Source: Fragum whitleyi (lineage: Eukaryota; Mollusca; Bivalvia; Cardiida; Cardiidae). Taken from it: 64,000 bases of DNA. The stretch covers positions 33,314,457-33,378,456 of the forward strand of contig OX411544.1 in NCBI GenBank assembly GCA_948146395.1, given 5' to 3'. A program made the position numbers and the translations under genes. How positions within the stretch are numbered: position 1 is the stretch's first letter; each line of letters starts with the position of its first letter. Below are positions 1 through 10,895 of the stretch, piece after piece. Under the pieces are notes generated by a model. The model was not told where the DNA came from, searched no databases, and saw only the letters and a program-made list of their open reading frames with translations.

Positions 1-1860
1 CCCCGTTTTGCACGAGTACTCACGTGCAAAACGGGCTCCAATTTCTTTAATTTTCTTAACGTTTTTGCTAAATAAAGGCACGATATAGTTAGAGATTGAT
101 TACAAGGCACTTAACTTGTGTCAAATAAGGCAATTGTGTGGACTAATTTAGAACTATCACATAATGATTTTCGGTCTGTAGCTGAAAACTGTTGCAGAAT
201 TTCAGGGCATCACTCAGATCTTGTAAAAATCACATTAGTTGTAGATCGATCCCTCACTCTTACTTTATCACCGTCGTTAGTGAGACTAAATTAGTTAGGA
301 TAATTTTTGCCTCTGAATTCGCATGATCACCAGCCCTGCGTCCAAAATAAAAACGATCCCGAAACCTTTTAAGAATAGGGTTTCGCACTCTGCGATTGCC
401 AACGTGCAGTTTCCGAATACTTTTTTGTTGAATGAACGCTGTGTAGATTTTGATAGGGTTACAGGCACTGACCTTGTGTCAAATAAGGCATTTGTGTGGT
501 ATAATTTGGAAATGTTACATAATATTTTTTGTCTGTAGCTGTAAATTGTTGCAGAATTACTTGGCATTATTCAGGTCTGGTGAATATCACATTAGCTGTT
601 TATCGATCACTCACGCTTACTTTATCACCGTCATTTGTAAGACAAATTTCGCTACCAAATTTTCCGTATCCCCGAACTTATATGAATAAAAAGCCCTGCA
701 TTCAGGATGAAAACGTTCAAGTAAGGTTCGAGAAATAGTAAACCCCATTGCAGGTATACTTACGTGCAAAGAGGCGTACAACATCTAAACTTAGTAACGT
801 TTTGCTTGATAGACTCACGGCAGATATTGGCACAAGGCACTTGTTGAAGTCTATAGTTCCGCAATTTAGAGTGGGTGATCAAAGGTCAATTTTGTAGATA
901 CAGGTATAGACAGAATTAAGTGACCTTTGATGATCACTCACTTAAACTTGTGGATCTATAGGTATTTGTTTGGTATAATCTAGGACTTCTCCGTAATATT
1001 GTTGGGGCCGTAGTCGTAAATTGACGCAGAATTTCATGGCATTATTCAAGTCTGGTAAAAATCACATTCGTTGTAGATCGATCACTCCAGCTGACCTTAT
1101 CACCCTTTTTTGTGGAAAACGTGGCGCGTATTGACCTTACCGTTGAGTTCGCAAAACAACAAGTCCGGCGTTCAAATTAACACGTTTGGGATACGTTTTT
1201 TTTTTTTTTTTTTTTTAAAGGACCCAACTAACTCGCGTGCAAAGTAGGCTAGCTGCCAGACTCTTCTCTACAGTTACTTTTTCAAAGGAAGTCAAATGCG
1301 ATGAAACCATTCTGAAAATTCATAAAGTCCCCTTACTTCAGGCTGGTTCGAACTTGACTACAGCGTTTTGTTTTTATGGAACTAAAACAAAAATAATTTC
1401 TGAAAATGCAAACAAAAACGACTGGGGCAAAGCAAGGTGCAAATCTAAAACTTTCGAGAACATGTTTGCCTCTTGAATGTATTGAAGGTTTTGAAACAGG
1501 TAGGCCCTAAGGAACGGAATGTTAGCATGTTAAGCAGGGCATTTTTGTTGGGACAATAGCTGTAAGCCTGTAAATTGTTTCAGAATTTCTTCGCATTAGT
1601 CAGGTCTGGTATATATCGCATTCGTTGTAGATCGATCAATCACACTGACTTTATCACCATCATTAGTGAGACAAATTTCGCTCGTATTTTCCATGCCGCT
1701 GAACTCGCATAATAACCAGGAGACACGCTCTTTACCATTTTGTACAGGACGCAAAAACCGTTTACGATTGTTTAAGAATTGGTACTCCGCTTTGTTAGTT
1801 TTTTACACTGCAAAACGGCGGGGTACCAGTTGTTTAACGTTTTCATGATGATTTCGGGGC
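1..1860 (+). repeat. Degenerate large tandem repeat, about 4 units
   Basis: The motif GATCGATC followed by a short TCAC..TTATCACC block recurs near 245, 602, 1075 and 1628. Each is preceded by a CAGAATTTC..GGCATTATTCAGGTCTGGT-like stretch and followed by GAGACAAATTTCG. Spacing is about 360-550 bp, so units have gained and lost sequence. A motif CGTGCAAA-GGG recurs between them. No coding potential was found. Confidence 0.7.
2..35. repeat. Inverted repeat at the window edge
   Basis: CCCGTTTTGCACG and its exact reverse complement CGTGCAAAACGGG with an 8-base loop. Confidence 0.75.
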
Positions 1861-2160
1861 AGAATAATCGATTTTTTTGTATTTTCGAATAAATTTAAAC
1901 CGATTTATTGGTGAAATATAATAAAAAGGACAGATTTTCATAGAAACTGTATGCATATTTTATTAAAGAGGGGTAATAGATAACGCTAATTTTGTTCAGG
2001 ATGAACAAAAATAGCGATTTTCGATTATCTTTCTAGAAATTCAGCGTTTGGTTTAAACAGAAGCGAAAAAAATAAGTAACCCGTAATCGTGATCATTCGT
2101 CGACCAATTCCTTGGTAGCGATTAAAACAATTTACATCGAAAATTGTTTTATAATCTTAC
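1861..2160. other. Non-coding AT-rich stretch
   Basis: No supported gene, hairpin or repeat was seen here. Confidence 0.5.
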
Positions 2161-2722
2161 AAAGGACAAGGTTCACAAACATGCGAAATTGGCCCTGTAA
2201 AATCAGCATTTTTCAAATTTCTGATGTACAGAACTAAACCCACTTTTTTTCTGTTAAGCTATACACAAACTTTCAAATAATGTATAGAAAATTTTCCAAA
2301 ACCACTGCAATCTGCAGAAATGCCCAATGCCCCCCCCCCCCCCCCCCCAAAAAAAAATGAATAAATAAAAAAAATAGAGGTTTAAGGCTACATAAAAATA
2401 TGAAGCCCCTCTTGCCACACCTCCAAATTTTTATCAAGTAATGGGTTTTTTGGGGAATATTGATGTGTCGCAATTAGGGCTTCACATTTTTTTAGCTACA
2501 TAAATTTCAAATTTTGTTGAAAAATGGACAATTTCTGTAATTTGGGACAACATGAAAGGCATTTTTTCAAGAAATGGCAAAGTTTCAAAAAATATTCTTT
2601 GTACAGTTTGAGAGAAGGGGATAAGGTTAACCATTAAAACTTAGTTTCATTGAGATCATTTGCAATTAGAAAAAGTCGATATTACAGGGCCAAAATCTAC
2701 AGTTTGTGAACCATGTCCTTTA
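2161..2722 (+). mobile_element. Non-autonomous TIR element (AAAGGACAWGGTTCACAAAC family), copy 1
   Basis: Begins AAAGGACAAGGTTCACAAAC and ends GTTTGTGAACCATGTCCTTT, nearly perfect inverted ends. The subterminal TTGGCCCTGTAAAATC pairs with GATATTACAGGGCCAAAA. A second copy is at 14479-15538. It has a poly(C) run at 2331-2348 and no transposase. Confidence 0.75.
2331..2348 (+). repeat. Poly(C) run
   Basis: Eighteen C in a row, followed by poly(A). Confidence 0.95.
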
Positions 2723-2879
2723 ATTAGATACCACAATATGCCATTATGTATGACGGGTCTCAAGTTTGCAAGTAAATTCAGTAGGACCTTGTCTCCGTAC
2801 ATAAGTATGATGAAGTGAATGTATTTTTGGCCTGAATCGATGTGAGGAAAAGTTTTCAATACAACTGATATTGCTCGAA

Positions 2880-3190
2880 AGACCACTTCTATTAAACGAC
2901 CCTTTTATTGAGCGACCATCATGAAATGGCCATTCACCCTTAACAAAATCTCTGATAAAGTGGAGATTTTTATATGAAAAAAATAGTTTTTCTATTGAAT
3001 TTATGCTGTTGGAACCCATTTGAATCGTCCCATCGGGACGATTCTAATGGGTTCAAACATCATGGGATTTACTAAGATCTCTGCGACAATCTATACATGC
3101 TTCAGAAAAAGTATGTCTGAATTATCGTGCCATATTGTTCTAAACGACCATTTCCATAAACGACCACTTTCGACGGTACCTTGAGTGGTC
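2880..3190. mobile_element. Palindromic element with GGTCGTTTA ends, diverged copy
   Basis: A central hairpin (GAACCCATTTGAATCGTC and its complement around CCATCGG, about 3013-3056) is flanked by ACGACC/GGTCGT sequences. It is the same family as 34864-35214 and 56899-57245. Confidence 0.65.
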
Positions 3191-3910
3191 GTGTAACACA
3201 AGTTCTATTTTTTCAAGTTTTATCAAAATATTGTTGATGGCTGACAAGTTCATCGCAACTGCAAATTGAAACAGACTGTGGTTACGATGTATTAGTCGCC
3301 ACTGACCATATACTTGATGTTCGCCGTGTGAGTTTGAATGGTCGTTTGTTACAGTATTAATCCAGCTTTTATATGACGCGAATCTCTATTGATACTAATC
3401 TTGTTTCGTCTGCTCCTTATTGGAAATATTCAGATGAATTATAACCAATAAATATGCACACGATTATCTTTTTTTCTTTGCATTCATTCCTGATAAACCG
3501 ATAGTGCAATTCATCTAGAAAATTTACAGGATTTTAGATTAAAGATAAGTTCATTTGTGACAGTATTTCCAGGGTGCAACGGACAAACATACAAGTGGAT
3601 TTATATTAAGAATTGTTGAATTAAAATAATTTCTTTCAAGATATTACGTTTTAGGTGCAATTTTCAAGAGAATAAGGGTTTCTTCTATTAACTCATCTAA
3701 ACTAAAATGAGAAATTGCTCATTGAACTTTTTATTTATTCATTTGCTTAAAACATGTTACGATCCCCAATTTTATAAATTGGACCGGAAATTAGGGAAAA
3801 ATGTCAGCCATTGAGAGGATGAAAATTGTTCTATTTTAACATAACATAGGAATTTATTTGATTTTTCTTGTCAACGTATTGTTTGACTAAATCAGTTAAA
3901 AGATTGTTTT
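3191..3910. other. Non-coding stretch upstream of the PGAP4-like gene
   Basis: AT-rich; no supported ORF or repeat. It may contain the promoter and a non-coding first exon of the PGAP4-like gene. Confidence 0.4.
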
Positions 3911-3923
3911 GTCTATTTGCAGG
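3911..3923 (+). promoter_or_regulatory. Candidate splice acceptor in the PGAP4-like 5' UTR
   Basis: A pyrimidine-rich run ending in TTTGCAG lies about 160 bp before the PGAP4-like ATG. It would fit a non-coding first exon upstream joined to the single coding exon. No matching donor was identified, so this is a suggestion only. Confidence 0.35.
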
Positions 3924-4080
3924 TGATACATGAATAATAGAAGAGCCAGTATTGATTTTTATCGCATTCAAAGCAATGTATCCAAATCATGGCATGAACG
4001 GATACGGACATTCTGATTATTCTGCTGAAAAGGGGAACACCGAACTAAAAGAGGTACGAAGATAGAGATGCAGTTTCGTC

Positions 4081-5334
4081 ATGTCTTCTTGTCACCGAAG
4101 TTTGAGCAGCACGTGTCGCTGGCTGTGGAATGTTCCATACATAAGGACGTTATGTGTAGCATCATCTATAACCGTTTGTTTCGTTATCTACCACGCATCG
4201 CAGACACCCATGTCTAAGATATATAGTAAATATCATTCTCAGGAACAGCTTTTAGAACGCGCTAAGAATCTGAATGTCAGACGATTTCAGAAAGCACAAG
4301 TGTATTTTGACAATATTCTAAAGGGTCCAGCTAAATCTAGTCATACCGGCCTACCAGCCATTCCAGATCATCCCCCGCTTGTGGTCAGTATCATATCGGC
4401 TAAACGAGCCTCTTTTGACACGGCTAAATCCGGTTATCTATTACAAACAGCCGCCGTCATGGACCAAATCATTAAACAAGACACTGCCTTTAAGAATTCT
4501 GTATTTTTCATATGTAACGTTGATAAACAACCAAGGGACCATATATTTGCAACCAAACTACAATCAGTCATTCATTATGTTCAAAAGAACGGGAGAAATA
4601 GTTTAAATAGAACGTTTGATAAGTTTAACTTTATGCCAGAGAATAAAGTGCCTGCACGAGGTCGTGAATTGCAGGATTATATTTATTGTTTAAATGTGTC
4701 CCATTCACTCGGTGCTCCCTACGTTCTCATGCTAGAAGACGACGTCTTGCCTTACAAAAATGTGTTCAATGTTTTAGACTTTACCTTGCGAAAACACCGT
4801 CTTAAACCATATGGTCGGACATTTTCTTTTATAAAGCTACATTACCCGGACCGTTGGCTTGGATTTGCCTTCGAAATAGATAGAGTGTTAGAACTTATAA
4901 GCATTAGTATTGTTGGAGGTGCTAAAGTCTATTTTATGTTAATCATGTTTTCACGACATAATATTCCGACCTCAATCAAATTGTTTTACTTTGTGTTTGG
5001 TGTCTCAGTCACCATGTTATGTGCCTCTATAATCGGCAGACAATACCTCATGGACTTTCGTCGATTCCATCCGCAGATGTTCAAGTTTGAATCCACCTCA
5101 CATTGTTGTACGCCTGCCATGTGGTACAATAATGACGTCATTCCTGATCTCATCAAATATTTGATGAGTCATTCCGCCAAAAACAAGGATCTAGCCATTT
5201 ATGACTTTACCGAGGAATATTCAGTGCCTGGGTACCAGTTGGAACCAAATCTTTTCCGCCATATTGGTTTATACACATCTCTAGGAGAAGGTCACAAACC
5301 ACCGGAAGAATTCCTTTTTGATTTAGAAGTTTAG
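4081..5334 (+). CDS. PGAP4: PGAP4 (TMEM246)-like GPI-GalNAc transferase, intronless CDS
   Basis: Full-length 417-aa reading frame; human PGAP4 is about 400 aa and also has a single coding exon. The family adds GalNAc to the first mannose of GPI anchors in the Golgi. Seen here: a short cytosolic N-terminus, one hydrophobic segment at about residues 21-39 (signal anchor), then a GT-A-like domain with a V-V-S-I-I-S-A-K-R strand near residue 102 and an acidic motif E219-D220-D221 in the context LMLEDDVLP, as expected for the sugar-nucleotide/metal site. Two further hydrophobic stretches at about 275-292 and 299-319 interrupt the domain. This paired-TM insertion in a GT-A fold is the signature of PGAP4. 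The cysteine pair in HCCTP and the C-terminal HIGLYTSLG are also family-like. The first ATG after an in-frame stop region was chosen. A splice acceptor at 3921-3922 suggests a non-coding 5' exon. Confident family call. Confidence 0.93.
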   Translation: MSSCHRSLSSTCRWLWNVPYIRTLCVASSITVCFVIYHASQTPMSKIYSKYHSQEQLLERAKNLNVRRFQKAQVYFDNILKGPAKSSHTGLPAIPDHPPLVVSIISAKRASFDTAKSGYLLQTAAVMDQIIKQDTAFKNSVFFICNVDKQPRDHIFATKLQSVIHYVQKNGRNSLNRTFDKFNFMPENKVPARGRELQDYIYCLNVSHSLGAPYVLMLEDDVLPYKNVFNVLDFTLRKHRLKPYGRTFSFIKLHYPDRWLGFAFEIDRVLELISISIVGGAKVYFMLIMFSRHNIPTSIKLFYFVFGVSVTMLCASIIGRQYLMDFRRFHPQMFKFESTSHCCTPAMWYNNDVIPDLIKYLMSHSAKNKDLAIYDFTEEYSVPGYQLEPNLFRHIGLYTSLGEGHKPPEEFLFDLEV

Positions 5335-5369
5335 CGTGCAAGCAGATGACACACTTTTGAAACTTGAAT

Positions 5370-5497
5370 ATGTGATACAACAATGACGTCATTCCTGATC
5401 TCATCAATTATATTGATCCCCAAAACAAGGATCTTTTCAAAATAATATTCAGTGCCTGGGTACCACTTGGGATCAATTTTTTCTGCATATTGGTTTG
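5370..5497 (+). pseudogene. Decayed partial tandem copy of the PGAP4-like 3' end
   Basis: This stretch, starting about 35 bp after the stop codon, closely repeats coding bases about 5121-5270. The same blocks occur in the same order: CAATGACGTCATTCCTGATC, then AACAAGGATCT, then ATATTCAGTGCCTGGGTACCA, then GCATATTGGTTT or its equivalent. Small deletions between the blocks destroy the frame. It is therefore a short direct duplication of the end of the gene that has decayed, and it now probably lies within the 3' UTR. Confidence 0.85.
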
Positions 5498-5587
5498 TCT
5501 TTGTTCTGGATATCTAGCATAACTTTGGATCAATTTTCAAGAAAATATAACTGACATTTGGCAAAAATGGTTAACTAATTCACAGAC

Positions 5588-5593
5588 AATAAA
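5588..5593 (+). terminator. Candidate poly(A) signal of the PGAP4-like gene
   Basis: First AATAAA on the + strand after the stop, about 254 nt downstream, giving a 3' UTR of ordinary length that would include the decayed duplicate. Confidence 0.4.
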
Positions 5594-5851
5594 ATTCAGT
5601 TGATCGAATTTAAATGAAGTTGCAGACAAACTTTTTAGTTTGTGAACTTTTAAAAATCCGTCTCTTTTAGAGAAAACATGATAGTGAGGCAATTACTTGA
5701 AACAAGTTTGACTCTAACTACTTTTTGCCACAAGCTGGAAAGACCAGTTTGTCTTAAATCTTACAGGTCCTCCGTGATGATATAGGTCTTCCGAGAAAAA
5801 TATACAGATATTTTTTTTTTAGAAATTAAGAAGTTGAGACAGAAATATTGT

Positions 5852-5890
5852 GGGAAAAGAAATTGCTTGTGACAAGCAATTTCTTCTTTT
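5852..5890. repeat. Hairpin GAAATTGCTTGTGACAAGCAATTTC
   Basis: A perfect stem with a 3-base centre. The same hairpin core, with the same flanking GGAAAAGAAG, recurs near 13760, 15565, 22050 and 32610, so it is part of a dispersed family rather than a gene terminator. Confidence 0.75.
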
Positions 5891-6095
5891 ACCACATTAA
5901 TTTCCATAAGATAATGAAAATTGAATTATTGAAAAGGTAAATTATCAGAAAAGAAAACTAGATATATTAGAAATGATATGACCATTGCTTACAGTCCTGA
6001 AGGACCCTCAACATAGTTACTACAACCAGTCCTCCTTAAAATCTGCAGGTCTCGGAGCCCCAGGACAGGTGCTATTGGGCCACTGCAGGCATTTC

Positions 6096-7640
6096 TTTTT
6101 AACTCACCTGAGCACAACGTGCTCAAGGGGAGCTTTTTAGGGTGGTGCTGAGTCTGTCATCAGTCGTGAACAATCTTAAAAACTTCTTCTTCTCCTGAAC
6201 CACTGGGCCAATTTTAATGAAACTTTGCCAGAATGGTCCTTGGGTGACCCTCTTTAACAATTGTTCACTAAATTTTGATTGGTCCATAAATATGGGCGTG
6301 GCAGGGCATGGCATTTTTTCACTTTGAAATCTTTGAATGACATCTCCTCCTGAACCACTGGGCCTATTTCAATGAAACTTTACCAGAATGGTCCTTGGGT
6401 GACCCTTTTCAAAAATTGTTTGCGAAATTTTGATTGGCCCTTAAATATGGGCATGGCAGGGTGGGGCTTATTTTGAGCCTGAAATCTTTGAACGACATCT
6501 CCTCCTGAACCACTGGGCCCATTTCATTGAAACTCTACAGAATGGTCCTTGGGTGACCCTTTTCATAAATTGTTTGCGAAATTTTGATTGGCCCATAAAT
6601 ATGGGCGTGGCAGGGCGGGGCTTATTTGAGCCCGAAATCTTTGAACGCCATCTCCTCCTGAACCACTGGGCCCATTTCATTGAAACTTTACCAGAATGGT
6701 CCTTGGGTGACCCTTTTCATAAATTGTCGTAAAATTTTGATTGGCCCATAAATATGGGCGTGGCAGGGTGGGGCTTATTTTGAGCCTGAAATCTTTGAAC
6801 GACATATCATTCTGAACCACTGGGCCCATTTCATTGAAACTCTACAGAATGGTCCTTGGGTGACCCTTTTCTAAAATTGTTTGCGAAATTTTGATTGGCC
6901 TATAAATATGGGCGTGGCAGGGTGGGGCTTTATTTGAGCCTGAAATCTTTGAACAACATCTCCTCCTGAACCACTGGGCCGATTTCAATGAAACTTTACC
7001 AGAATGGTCCTTGGGTGACCCTTTTCAAAAATTGTTTGTGAAATTTTGATTGGCCTATAAACATGGGCATGGCAGGGTGGGGCTTATTTTGAGCCTTAAA
7101 TCTTTGAATGACATCTTCTCCTGAACCACTCAGACAATTTCTATGAAACTTAGAGTGTTTCTGGGGTGACCCTTTTCATAAATTGTTTGCAAAATTTTGA
7201 TTGGCCCATAAATATGGGTGTGAAGTGGTGTGGCTTAATTCGAGCCCGAAATCTTTGAATGGCATCTCTTCCTGAAAAACTAGGCGGATTTCAATGAAAC
7301 TTTACCATAATGTTCTTTTGGAAACTCCTATCAAAAATTGTTTGTGAAATTTTGATTGGCCTATAAATATGGGCGTGGCAGGATGGGGCTTATTTTGAGC
7401 CCAAAGTCTTTGAACATCTTCTCTTGAACCACTCGGCTGATTCCAATGAAACTTTACCAGAATGCTCTTCAAAATTAGTTTGAAAAATTTTGATTGGCCC
7501 ATTAATATGGGCATGGTAGGGGGGGGGGGGGCTTATTTTGAGTGGCCTCAGTAAAAAATGGGTTGACAGGGTCTATTTTCACTTTAAATTCTTGGAATAA
7601 CATCTCCTCATCAGCAATGTGAATGAAACTTTGTCAGAAA
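6096..7640 (+). mobile_element. Helitron/Helentron-like element with about nine 154-bp tandem units
   Basis: Begins TTTTTAACTCACCTGAGC, as do related elements in this window. Units are marked by CCTGAACCACTGGGC near 6195, 6349, 6504, 6657, 6811, 6965, 7121, 7273 and 7423 (period 150-156). Each also holds GGTCCTTGGGTGACCC and CCATAAATATGGGCGTGGC. Units diverge toward the 3' end. The 3' end is unclear because a SINE follows. It is non-coding. Confidence 0.8.
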
Positions 7641-7642
7641 GT

Positions 7643-7905
7643 GACTGCCTCGGTGGCCTAGTGGTAAATGCACTCGACCCGTGACCTGGAGGTCCGTGGT
7701 TCGAGCCCCACTGTCGACGGGGTGTGTTTATGGGCAAAACACTTAATAGCCAGCCCTTGTTCACCCAGCTGTAAAAATGGGTAGCAGTGGGTTTAAACCA
7801 CTGCCTCTCTCTCGGGGATGTGAAAACATCAGGAATGAGTGTTCGAGAGCGATTCTATAAGCTTGAGCTTTCGTCGCAATCGAACTAAAATAAATTAGTA
7901 TAAAC
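7643..7905 (+). mobile_element. tRNA-derived SINE, family B
   Basis: The tRNA-like head has box A (TGGCCTAGTGGTAAATG) and box B (GGTTCGAGCCCC). Then follows the shared body with CACCCAGCTGTAAAAATGGGTAGCAG, also present in the copy at 22211. The acceptor stem does not pair, so it is not a working tRNA. Confidence 0.8.
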
Positions 7906-8830
7906 TAAGCGCCATGGAAAAAGGGTCAAATGAAAATCAATGAAATTTGATTAGAAAGTTACTTGGATGGGTTCCAATAACCAATATAATTCAGGTGAGC
8001 GGTTTAGGGCCATTCTGTCCCTTTTGTTTCTTTTTCAAGAATGGTTTCAAAAGTTATTTCTCTTCAGGGACATAAAAAGTGATTGGCAGATATCCAAAAT
8101 TCATATGAATGTGGGTATATTATTTAACTGTGTATTAGTCTGTTATTCCATCTGTTTGTCAGTAAAACCTTAAAACAAAATAAATTCAACATGATTGAAA
8201 ATAATCCCCATCTAAGTCTTAAGAAACTACCTTTGTATATCTTTGAGTGAGCTAGTTCTAATTTAAATCCTATAACCATGATGTATTTTCTCAAAAAACA
8301 ACATGCAACATTTTTATAAAGCATTTCACCACTTTATGACAATAAATTAGCTTAACAATCAATCTGAGACAATCTTTCTAGATCCTTACTTGTAAACTTC
8401 TTTTTAAACTTATTAATGTGCTACAGAAAGGAGACAGAAATCACCATTTTAATCTTTTGTTTCTCTCCCAAACCTTGTGTTGTGGTTACTCATAGGATAG
8501 GTCATCTCAAGACGATTCCAATTGGTACCAATAACATGTAGTTTGGTTGACGAAAATATGCAGTTTGAAATAATTTCTCCCTACGTTATTACATGTATCC
8601 CTAAACTGTTATAACATACTAACTTTGTAGTTGGTCACAATTTCAAACAATTTAATTCTAGTTGTGTACACATAGATTCATGCATTCTGATCGGCTGATA
8701 AATTAGTTTCATTACCCAATGAAAACTATTTGAATACACAGGTTTTTTTTTGTAAGCTTCCGTGGAAAGTAGACCCATAAACAAACCATATATTTGAGGG
8801 TAAATCTTTACATTTTTGCTTCAAGAAATT
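7906..8830. other. No feature recognised
   Basis: AT-rich sequence with only short chance ORFs. Confidence 0.45.
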
Positions 8831-8837
8831 AAATTGT

Positions 8838-8995
8838 AAGATATGAAGAGAGTATTTATTGATTTCATTAAAGTACGACACTAAAAACCTAATTACACTG
8901 ATGAATTAATCCGCTTTAGGTATTCATACCATATGATGACGTTTTAAGCTTCATACCACCATGAAATAAACAAATACTCTCTTCATCTCTTAAAT
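8838..8995. mobile_element. Short inverted-repeat element
   Basis: AGATATGAAGAGAGTATTTATT at the left and AACAAATACTCTCTTCATCTCT at the right form long inverted ends around about 110 bp. It is non-coding, MITE-like, and no second copy was seen. Confidence 0.6.
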
Positions 8996-9351
8996 GAAAA
9001 GGAATCAACCAGACAATGCAATGTGTATGGAATCTGAACAGACCACTAAGATTGAACAGGCTGACCAGGGTTGAAACAGTGCTAGTCTTTTTACAGCACT
9101 AGAAGATATTCTAGAAGCTTTATGTTTGACCCTTTTTTGACCCTTTAACTATGGGTTTTTGTCCTCAAAAAGCTGAAAATATTGTAATTTGACCTGTATT
9201 TCTTTCTTTCTACGGGTCATTTTGACACTTCTAATTTGCAATTTTGACTAAAGATATACATGTGTACTCAAATAAAACTGTATTATAACTAATTGTCTGG
9301 TTTATTTCTTTATAAGAGATTGGGTTATGCTCATTGACTTCCTTAATTATC

Positions 9352-9412
9352 TCCTTCGTATCTTTTAAAGAGATTCATATTAAATATGAATCTGTTATAA
9401 AGATATGAAGGA
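9352..9412. repeat. Palindromic repeat
   Basis: CTCCTTCGTATCTTT...AAAGATATGAAGGAG, with an inner GATTCATATT/AATATGAATC, form a near-continuous hairpin. Similar ends occur near 41030. Confidence 0.65.
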
Positions 9413-10440
9413 GTGGATTAAGAAAGTAAATAAAAGAGCTTGGTTCACTAACCCCTATATTTCGCCCAAAAATTTTGAAAATGTCAAAAGTAGAAAGAAA
9501 TGGACATTTTTATATTTTTTGGTCAATTCCAACTTTAAACTACGAGATATAACCAATTTTGAAAATTAAGACCATTTCTAGACTAGAAATATGACCTTAT
9601 CAAATGGTCGAGTTACGGAAAATGGCGAAAAATCGCCATTTTCAGCCTATTCAGATAATGAAATAAACATAGACGCGTGAACGCCCATTCAACGCTCGAC
9701 GATGGTCGATTCTACATGCAATTGCAATTTGAACAATAGCTTCATTCACTTGACCCTCGCACGTGTTCATGTCAAATTTAAAAAAAAATACATGGATAGT
9801 GAGACAACCATATTTCGGCATTTATCAGAAACACCCACCCAGTCTGATAAGCCTTATGGTGTATTGGCTGAAATCTTTCTTTAAAAAAGTTAAAACGTTT
9901 TCCCTATTAATCCATAACAGTAAGCAACCAAAAATATTAAGAGATTTCTTTAAAAGAAAAAAAAAATAATGCGTTAGACAAAGGAAACTAATTGAAAGGT
10001 ACGAATCTTCCAGCGTACGAACGGGCTCGTTGCCAATGTAAACAATTCAGCCGACGCAATCATTGACGTGAAAAACAACAGGAATTTTACAGCCACGGAC
10101 TAAGTTCAAGTTTAGTGTTTACGGTTTTTGATTAAAAAAACAATAAAAGAACAATAATTGGTGTTTTTTTTAATTTTCTTTCTCTTCTTTGGTCTGTTCA
10201 CGGTTTAACAGGTCGGTCGGCAAATGATGTTGTTATCGACCAAAACCCAGTTAAATCCAGGCCTTCATTGCAAGATTTTGGAAAGTTTGCATGAAATTAC
10301 ATCTTTAAATGATATTAAGGATTAAGCAATGTGCGAGATGAATTAAAGTTTTGTATTTTATGCGAAAAAAGACGGTATCAAAAACATATATTAGCACAGT
10401 GCAAATTTTTTATGTATAGATTATTGTTTTACAAATCAAG
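9413..10440. other. No gene found
   Basis: A/T-rich with low-complexity patches. ORFs of 60-68 codons here have no recognisable content. Confidence 0.45.
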
Positions 10441-10895
10441 CGGTGGAATGGTGTAGTGTTAACGTTCATTGTCTTCCACGCGGGAGATCAGGGTTCGAAC
10501 CCTTCCCGGCACCGTTAGTATTTTTTCTTTTTTTTTTCAATTCAACAGTGTTTATTGTTCTGTATTTTATTTTGGCACCCAAGAAAAAAAAATGTACTTT
10601 TTTTTTTCGAACTCGAAAATCAACGTCTTTTACCACGTCAGTCAAATCAGTCTTGCACACTTAAATTGCACATTTACATATCTAAACATCAATCGTTATT
10701 TGTCTTTCACCAATGGGTTGATAATCGCCGACCAATGTGGGATGGCAGCTGGAGGTTAAAAAGGATGTAATGGTAGTACTGGTTAAGAAATACCAGGATT
10801 TCATTTTAAGGTGCTCCAGACCCTGTGATATTACCGAAAGATTGTTGAAGGCGGCATAAGACCATACTCAAACAAACAAATCGAATGTTTTACTT
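10441..10895 (+). mobile_element. SINE family A copy with an unusual tRNA-like head
   Basis: At 10441-10513 a tRNA-Gly-like sequence has a good box A (TGGTGTAGTGTTAACG) and a perfect box B (GGTTCGAACCC), followed by T-runs (from 10515) that could act as Pol III terminators. About 170 bp later comes the family A body (CACCAATGGGTTGATAAT ... GGCAGCTGGAGGTTAAAAAGG ... GAAGGCGGCATAAGACC) and a CAAACAAACAAAT tail. The head differs from the other copies, and extra sequence separates head and body. Confidence 0.6.

Noticed and set aside
6123..7514. Several 60-70-codon minus-strand ORFs sharing GQSKF and KRVTQGPF
   Set aside because: They repeat because the 154-bp tandem unit repeats. There is no start, splice or protein-family signal.
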